NCBI GenBank assembly: GCA_036404275.1
Contig: DASXAM010000166.1
Coordinates: 1 to 8,695, forward strand
Direction of reading: 5' to 3'
Source: AP-15 sp036404275
GTDB taxonomy: Bacteria; Pseudomonadota; Alphaproteobacteria; ATCC43930; CGMCC-115725
DNA: 8,695 bases
The notes below the pieces were generated by a model. The model ran no database searches and was not told where the DNA came from. It saw only the letters and a program-made list of their open reading frames with translations. The position numbers and the translations under genes were made by a program. Positions 4,582 to 8,695 of the stretch are shown piece by piece (position 1 is the stretch's first letter; every line of letters begins with the position of its first letter).

Positions 4582-7143
4582 TCAGGCCACGATGCTGACG
4601 ATCCGGTTGGGCACGACGATGACTTTGCGGGGCTTGTTGCCGTCGAGCCAGCGCGATACCTGCGGCAATGCCAGCGCGGCGGTCTCGACCGCGCCTTTTT
4701 CGGCATCCCGTTCGATATCGAGCGTGCCGCGCAGCTTGCCGTTGACCTGAACCGCAATCGTCACCAGCGTGTCGCGCGCCAGATCGCGGTCGGCCTCGGG
4801 CCACGGCACCAAGGCGAGCACATCGCCATGCCCGAGCCGCTGCCACATCTCGGCCGCGAGGTGCGGCATCATCGGCCCGAGCAATCGCACCAAGGTCTCC
4901 AGCCCTTCGCGCAGCGCATGCCCGGCGCCGGGGGTTTCAGCCGGAAATTCCTCGATCGCGTTCGACAACTCGCGGAGATGGGCCACCGCCCGATTGAAGC
5001 GGAACTGGTCGAGATCCTCGGTCACTGCAAGGATCGTCTTGTGGGTGGCGCGCCGCAGCGCCGCGGCCGCGGGCGCGAGCCCGGCAGGTATTGCCGTCCC
5101 CGCCGGCGGCAACGCGATCGCCGGCTCGTCCACCAGCCGCCACAGCCGGTTGACATAGCGCCAAGTCCCCTCGATCCCGGTCTCGGTCCATTCGAGGTCG
5201 CGCTCCGGCGGACTGTCCGACATCAGATAGAGCCGGGCGGTATCGGCGCCGTAGGTATCGACGATCGCGTCGAGACCGACGACGTTCTTTTTCGATTTGC
5301 TCATCTTCTCGGTGCGGCCGGTGACAACCGGCCGGCCGGCGTCATCGACAATGCGGCCTTCGGCGTCGGTTGCGACCTCCTCCGGGAACAGCCAGTCACC
5401 GGTTCCGCTCTGATAGGTCTGGTGACAGACCATGCCCTGGGTGAACAGCCCGGCAAACGGCTCGGCCAAATCGAGATAGCCGCAACGAGTCAGCGCACGC
5501 GTAAAGAACCGAGAATAAAGGAGATGCAGCACCGCATGCTCGACGCCCCCGATATATTGATCGACCGGCATCCAGTAATCGACCGTCGCGCGCTCGAACG
5601 CCTCGGCCGAGCGCGCCGAGCAAAAGCGCAAAAAATACCAGGAGGATTCGAAAAACGTGTCGAGCGTGTCGGTCTCGCGCTGCGCCGGCCGGCCGCAAGC
5701 CGGGCAGGCGACATGCTTCCAGCTCGGGTGCCGATCGAGCGGGTTGCCGGGCTCGGCAAAGCTGACATCCTGCGGCAGCGTCACTGGCAAATCCCGCTCC
5801 GGCACCGGCACGATGCCGCAAGCGCCGCAATGGACGACCGGGATCGGACAGCCCCAATAGCGCTGGCGCGACACCCCCCAGTCGCGCAGCCGCCAGGCGA
5901 TCGTGCGCTCGCCGCGGCCCAGCGCCTCGAGCCGCTCGCCGGCGGCGCGCTTGGCTGAGGTCACCGAAAGCCCGTCGAGAAAATCCGAATTATAGAGCGT
6001 GCCGTCCTCGATATAGGCATCTTCGCCGACCGCGAAGCTTGCCGGATCGGCGCCCGGGGGCAGAACCACCGGCAGCACCGGCAGCCGGTATTTGCGGGCG
6101 AATTCGAGGTCGCGCTGGTCATGCGCCGGGCAGCCGAAAATGGCCCCGGTGCCGTATTCCATCAGCACGAAATTGGCGACCCAGACCGGTACCCGCCGGC
6201 TCGGGTCGAACGGGTGCACGGCGTCGAGGCCGGTCGGATAGCCGCGCTTTTCGGCGGTCTCGATCGCCGCCTCGCTGGTGCCGATGCGGTTGCATTCGGC
6301 GATGAACTCGGCGAGCGTCGGATCGGTCTCGGCGAGGCGCTGGGCCAGCGGGTGGTTTGGCGACAGCGCCAGGAACGAGGCGCCGAAGAGCGTGTCCTGG
6401 CGCGTCGTAAAGACCTCGATCCGCTCCTCGCGCCCGGCCACCTGGAACACGACCCGCGCCCCCTCGGAGCGGCCGATCCAGTGCTCCTGCATCAGCCGCA
6501 CTCGCTCGGGCCAGCGGTCGAGCCCGCTCAGCGCGTCGAGCAATTCCTCCGCATAGGCGGTGATCCGCAAAAACCATTGCGCCAGCAAGCGCTTTTCGAC
6601 GATCGCGCCGGAGCGCCAGCCGCGGCCCTCGATGACCTGCTCGTTGGCCAGCACCGTATTCTCGACGGGGTCCCAATTGACCCAGGATTCCTTGCGATAG
6701 GCGAGCCCCGCCGCGAGGAAGTCGAGAAACATCTTCTGCTCGTGACGGTAATATTCCGGATGGCAGGTCGCGATCTCGCGCGACCAGTCATAGGCAAAGC
6801 CCATGCGCTGGAGCTGGGCGCGCATCGTCCTGATGTTCTCGCCAGTCCACAGCGCCGGATGGGTATGCTCGGCGATCGCCGCGTTCTCCGCCGGCAAGCC
6901 GAACGCGTCCCAGCCCATTGGATGAAGCACGTTGAACCCTTGCGCCCGGCGATAGCGCGCGACGAGGTCGCCCATCGTGTAGTTGCGCACATGCCCGACA
7001 TGCAGCTTTCCCGACGGATAGGGAAACATTTCGAGCACGTAGTATTTCGGCCGGCCGGGCTCTGCGGCGCTTTCGAACAGCCGCCGCTCGTGCCAGATCC
7101 GCTGCCACTTTGCCTCGGTTTCCCGGAAATTATAGCGTGCCAT
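4582..7143 (-). CDS. leuS: Leucyl-tRNA synthetase
   Basis: This 853-residue protein is a full-length class Ia leucyl-tRNA synthetase, which charges tRNA-Leu with leucine in the cytoplasm. The catalytic signatures are HVGH at 48-51 (in YPSGKLHVGHVRNY) and KMSKS at 613-617. The CP1 editing domain that clears mischarged tRNA is intact: TTRQDT at 246-251 and GCPAHDQRD with Asp342, matching the family's TTRPDT and GHDQRD. Four cysteines (439, 442, 480, 483) form the zinc-binding insert around CGAC and CPAC. The C-terminus ends in VNGKLRGTLDIERDA...KVIVVPNRIVSIVA, typical of bacterial LeuS. I take the ATG at 7143 because MARYNFRETEAKWQ fits the family's N-terminus. The frame is open upstream to 7512, but that part overlaps the DUF3576 gene. 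No clear Shine-Dalgarno precedes this ATG. It lies 53 bases after the DUF3576 stop, and its TGA is one base from lptE. Confidence 0.98.
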   Translation of the reverse strand: MARYNFRETEAKWQRIWHERRLFESAAEPGRPKYYVLEMFPYPSGKLHVGHVRNYTMGDLVARYRRAQGFNVLHPMGWDAFGLPAENAAIAEHTHPALWTGENIRTMRAQLQRMGFAYDWSREIATCHPEYYRHEQKMFLDFLAAGLAYRKESWVNWDPVENTVLANEQVIEGRGWRSGAIVEKRLLAQWFLRITAYAEELLDALSGLDRWPERVRLMQEHWIGRSEGARVVFQVAGREERIEVFTTRQDTLFGASFLALSPNHPLAQRLAETDPTLAEFIAECNRIGTSEAAIETAEKRGYPTGLDAVHPFDPSRRVPVWVANFVLMEYGTGAIFGCPAHDQRDLEFARKYRLPVLPVVLPPGADPASFAVGEDAYIEDGTLYNSDFLDGLSVTSAKRAAGERLEALGRGERTIAWRLRDWGVSRQRYWGCPIPVVHCGACGIVPVPERDLPVTLPQDVSFAEPGNPLDRHPSWKHVACPACGRPAQRETDTLDTFFESSWYFLRFCSARSAEAFERATVDYWMPVDQYIGGVEHAVLHLLYSRFFTRALTRCGYLDLAEPFAGLFTQGMVCHQTYQSGTGDWLFPEEVATDAEGRIVDDAGRPVVTGRTEKMSKSKKNVVGLDAIVDTYGADTARLYLMSDSPPERDLEWTETGIEGTWRYVNRLWRLVDEPAIALPPAGTAIPAGLAPAAAALRRATHKTILAVTEDLDQFRFNRAVAHLRELSNAIEEFPAETPGAGHALREGLETLVRLLGPMMPHLAAEMWQRLGHGDVLALVPWPEADRDLARDTLVTIAVQVNGKLRGTLDIERDAEKGAVETAALALPQVSRWLDGNKPRKVIVVPNRIVSIVA

Positions 7144-7166
7144 AGCGTCCGATATGGGGTTTTTGC

Positions 7167-7189
7167 CGCCGGCCGGCACGAGGCCGGCG
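7167..7189. other. GC-rich hairpin between the DUF3576 gene and leuS
   Basis: CGCCGGCC (7167-7174) and GGCCGGCG (7182-7189) form a perfect 8-base-pair stem with a 7-base loop. On the leftward transcript it lies just after the DUF3576 stop and about 23 bases before the leuS start, and is followed by an A-run rather than a U-run. A standard intrinsic terminator is therefore unlikely. It could instead slow 3' decay of the upstream message, act in an attenuator, or be chance in GC-rich DNA. Confidence 0.45.
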
Positions 7190-7196
7190 CGATTTC

Positions 7197-7763
7197 TCAG
7201 CTGGCCTTTGCCTGCGCCATCCAGGCGCGTTTCAGCTGGCGCGCGCGATAGAGGATTTTGGTTTCGAGATCGTCTTCGACCTTGCGCGCGATTGTCGTCG
7301 CCACCCACTGCCCGGTCGGCGACAGCTCCTGGCGATCGACGGTTACGCTCACCGAATCGGAGGCGAGCGCCCGCGACAGGATAAAGACCGTGATCCGGTA
7401 GCGGACATTCGGGTTGCTCTTTGGCGAATACCAGTCGGTGATCATCGAGCCGCCGAGCGGGTCCTGCGAGGCGAATTTCACAAAATTCAGCGTATCGAGC
7501 GCTGCCTGCCACAAGATCGGGCTGACCTGGCTCCCGGTCTGCGGGCCGATCTGGAGCTGATTTTGCTCCTTGGCCATGCCGAGGACAGTCCAGATCGTGG
7601 CGTCGGTATCGATTTCGTGCGGCGGGCTCGGCGCGGCCGGCGCCGTAGCCGGTTGGCCCGCCACCTGCGGGCCGGGTGCGGGCGCGGACGAACTGCAGCC
7701 GGCGAGCGCCAACGAGAGACTTGCGGCAAAGACGGTCGAGAGGCGGTAATGGAGAGCGGGCAT
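7197..7763 (-). CDS. DUF3576 family lipoprotein
   Basis: The 188-residue product has a lipoprotein signal (MPALHYRLSTVFAASLSLALAGC, Cys23) followed by a Ser/Pro/Ala-rich linker (24-50). The conserved domain starts at DATIWTVLGMAKEQN (54-68). It runs through LWQAALDTLNFVKFASQDPLGGSMITDWY (84-112) and RYRITVFILSRALASDSVSVTVDRQ (121-145), and ends in a basic helix rich in Arg and Lys. I recognise this as DUF3576, an uncharacterised alphaproteobacterial family usually encoded just upstream of leuS. A periplasmic, membrane-anchored location is inferred from the lipobox. GAGGA lies 7 bases before the ATG at 7763 and supports this start; longer open-frame versions run into the yggS gene on the other strand. 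Its function is unknown. Being in one unit with lptE hints at envelope biogenesis, but only by association. Confidence 0.9.
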   Translation of the reverse strand: MPALHYRLSTVFAASLSLALAGCSSSAPAPGPQVAGQPATAPAAPSPPHEIDTDATIWTVLGMAKEQNQLQIGPQTGSQVSPILWQAALDTLNFVKFASQDPLGGSMITDWYSPKSNPNVRYRITVFILSRALASDSVSVTVDRQELSPTGQWVATTIARKVEDDLETKILYRARQLKRAWMAQAKAS

Positions 7764-7835
7764 CGCACGATCCTCGGCCAAAGCGGCCCTCGGACCGCCG
7801 CAGCCGGTGGAGTTTGTGCCAGGAACGAGGTCGAT
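7764..7835. promoter_or_regulatory. Divergent intergenic region (DUF3576-leuS-lptE-holA unit / yggS)
   Basis: These 72 bases separate the two divergent starts and should hold the promoters of the leftward housekeeping unit and of yggS. Both ribosome binding sites are visible: GAGGA at 7771-7775 on the minus strand, and GAGG at 7827-7830 (with AGGA at 7821-7824) on the plus strand. I see no convincing -35/-10 boxes, so the promoter role is inferred from layout. Confidence 0.4.
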
Positions 7836-8513
7836 ATGGAAGGGGTTATCGCCGCCAATCTCGCCGCTGTGCGCGAGCGTATCGCCGCCGCCGCCAAAGC
7901 CGCCGGGCGGGCGCCGGAGAGTGTCAATCTGGTCGCGGTCTCGAAAACCCATCCGGCCGCGGCGGTGCGCGCCGCACTCGCCGCCGGCCAGCGCAGGTTT
8001 GGCGAGAATCGGGTGCAGGAGGCGGAGGCCAAATACCCGGCGCTGCGCGAGGAGTTTCCCGACCTGGCACTCCATCTGATCGGGCCGCTGCAAACCAACA
8101 AGGTCAAGGACGCGGTGGCGCTTTTCGACGTGATCGAAAGCGTCGATCGCCTGCGGCTCGCCGAGGCCTTGGCCAAGGAGATGGAGCGCAGCGGCCGGCG
8201 CCCGCCCTGCCTCGTCGAGGTCAACACCGGCGAAGAGCCGCAAAAGGCCGGCATCCCGCCGGCCGAGGCCGACGCCTTTGTTCGCGACTGCCGCGAGCGG
8301 CTCGAATTGCCGGTGGTCGGGCTGATGTGCGTGCCGCCCGTGGACGAGGAGCCGGCGCCGCATTTCGCCTTGTTGCGCGAGATCGCGCGGCGTACCGGGC
8401 TCGATCTCCTCAGCATGGGCATGAGCGCCGATTTCGAAACCGCGATCCGCTTTGGCGCCACCCATGTCCGCGTCGGCACCGCAATCTTCGGCACCCGCGG
8501 CGCAGTGCGGTAG
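7836..8513 (+). CDS. yggS: PLP homeostasis protein, YggS/PROSC family
   Basis: The 225-residue protein is a YggS family member, a single-domain PLP-binding TIM barrel resembling the N-terminal half of alanine racemase. It has no known enzymatic turnover and helps balance free pyridoxal phosphate and some amino-acid pools. The PLP lysine is Lys37 in LVAVSKTHP. Other family blocks are GENRVQEA (56-63), LHLIGPLQTNK (79-89), EVNTGEEPQKAGIPP (128-142), GLMCVPP (162-168), LSMGMSADFETAI (192-204) and the phosphate-binding end HVRVGTAIFGTR (210-221). The ATG at 7836 follows GAGG by 5 bases and gives the usual family length of about 225-235 residues. The frame is open further upstream, to 7563, but only over the divergent DUF3576 gene. 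It appears to be a single-gene unit; the first palindrome of the right-end cluster begins 39 bases after its stop. Confidence 0.96.
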   Translation: MEGVIAANLAAVRERIAAAAKAAGRAPESVNLVAVSKTHPAAAVRAALAAGQRRFGENRVQEAEAKYPALREEFPDLALHLIGPLQTNKVKDAVALFDVIESVDRLRLAEALAKEMERSGRRPPCLVEVNTGEEPQKAGIPPAEADAFVRDCRERLELPVVGLMCVPPVDEEPAPHFALLREIARRTGLDLLSMGMSADFETAIRFGATHVRVGTAIFGTRGAVR

Positions 8514-8533
8514 CGGGGTTATCAGGTAGATAT

Positions 8534-8555
8534 CCCTAGCCCCCACCCTAGCCCC
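8534..8555 (+). repeat. Short tandem repeat CCCTAGCCCC
   Basis: CCCTAGCCCC occurs at 8534-8543 and again at 8546-8555, two copies with a 12-base period. It leads directly into the first palindrome, so it is probably part of the same repetitive element. Confidence 0.6.
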
Positions 8556-8575
8556 TCCCCCGCATGCGGGGAGGG
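8553..8575. repeat. REP-like palindrome, copy 1
   Basis: CCCTCCCC (8553-8560) pairs with GGGGAGGG (8568-8575) over a 7-base loop containing GCATGC. It is 39 bases past the yggS stop and could protect or end that transcript. It is followed by TAAAC rather than a T-run, which argues against a standard intrinsic terminator. Arms of this sort are known from dispersed short palindromic repeats in many GC-rich proteobacteria. Confidence 0.65.
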
Positions 8576-8601
8576 TAAACAACAGCGTGCAGATTAAGAG
8601 C

Positions 8602-8626
8602 AAAAACACTCCCTTCCTGGAGGGAG
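8602..8626 (-). terminator. Possible intrinsic terminator for a leftward gene beyond the window (palindrome 2)
   Basis: CTCCCT (8609-8614) pairs with AGGGAG (8621-8626) over a 6-base loop. Read on the minus strand, the stem is followed after two bases by TTTTT (8606-8602), the arrangement of a Rho-independent terminator. The stem is short, and no leftward gene is visible before the right edge, so this could equally be a decayed copy of the neighbouring palindromes. Confidence 0.4.
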
Positions 8627-8631
8627 GAGCA

Positions 8632-8672
8632 AAGAACATTGCGTCGGCGACGGGAAAGGCGCCAAGAACATT
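8632..8672 (+). repeat. Direct repeat AAGAACATT
   Basis: AAGAACATT occurs at 8632-8640 and 8664-8672, 32 bases apart. The copies lie after palindrome 2 and just before palindrome 3, with partly similar flanks (GCAAAGAACATTG and GCCAAGAACATTC). This suggests duplication of a unit within the cluster. Confidence 0.5.
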
Positions 8673-8673
8673 C

Positions 8674-8695
8674 CCTCCCCCGTAGGCGGGGGAGG
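8674..8695. repeat. REP-like palindrome, copy 3 (reaches the window edge)
   Basis: CCTCCCCC (8674-8681) pairs with GGGGGAGG (8688-8695) over the 6-base loop GTAGGC. Its arms closely match copy 1, so both probably belong to one repeat family. The stem may continue beyond the window. Confidence 0.65.

Noticed and set aside
4579..5958. 459-codon open frame on the plus strand, antisense to leuS
   Set aside because: It lies wholly opposite the unmistakable leuS gene, its translation is rich in Arg, His and Ala without recognisable motifs, and long antisense frames are expected in GC-rich DNA.
6121..7251. 376-codon plus-strand open frame over the leuS 5' half
   Set aside because: It is antisense to the HVGH and editing regions of leuS and runs into the DUF3576 gene; no family resemblance or credible ribosome binding site.
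7144..7512. N-terminal extension of leuS by 123 codons
   Set aside because: The extension overlaps the DUF3576 coding region in another frame, and the family's N-terminus begins at the ATG at 7143.
7764..8639. Long upstream extension of the DUF3576 frame
   Set aside because: It is antisense to yggS; the lipobox signal peptide and GAGGA site place the start at 7763.
8514..8695. CRISPR array at the right end
   Set aside because: The repeats are palindromes of differing sequence without constant repeat length or unique spacers of equal size.

Overview
This GC-rich window reads as ordinary, gene-dense chromosome of an alphaproteobacterium. The best evidence is the leftward gene block DUF3576 lipoprotein - leuS - lptE - holA together with a divergent yggS, a neighbourhood I associate with Rhodospirillales and Rhizobiales. 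Sequence style (GC-rich third positions, long antisense open frames) agrees, but genus cannot be read from the window. I see no rRNA, tRNA, CRISPR array, transposase, integrase or phage gene.

Layout. (1) Bases 1-1433, leftward: the start of a fumarase/aspartase-superfamily lyase cut by the window edge, the Bpt leucyltransferase of the bacterial N-degron pathway, and a small unassigned lipoprotein. (2) Bases 1495-3026, rightward: a two-gene unit of a zinc alcohol dehydrogenase followed by a Tat-exported beta-carbonic-anhydrase-like protein, each with a strong Shine-Dalgarno. (3) Bases 3023-7763, leftward: a compact unit transcribed in the order DUF3576 lipoprotein, leucyl-tRNA synthetase, LptE, HolA. 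The last three genes are 1 and 7 bases apart. HolA's stop overlaps the carbonic-anhydrase-like gene's stop by 3 bases of antiparallel codons. (4) Bases 7836-8513, rightward: the PLP-homeostasis protein YggS. (5) Bases 8514-8695: no gene, but three hairpins of related CCCTCC...GGAGGG sequence plus short direct repeats, cut by the right edge.

How the genes work together. Most are housekeeping: translation (leuS), outer-membrane LPS export (lptE), clamp loading in replication (holA), PLP balance (yggS) and protein turnover (bpt). The leuS-lptE-holA spacing suggests translational coupling. The adh and carbonic-anhydrase-like pair is the most accessory-looking part, and its joint role is unknown. 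I did not find a clearly new multi-gene system. The parts most worth a second look are the exported carbonic-anhydrase-like protein, the orphan lipoprotein and the palindrome cluster at the right end.
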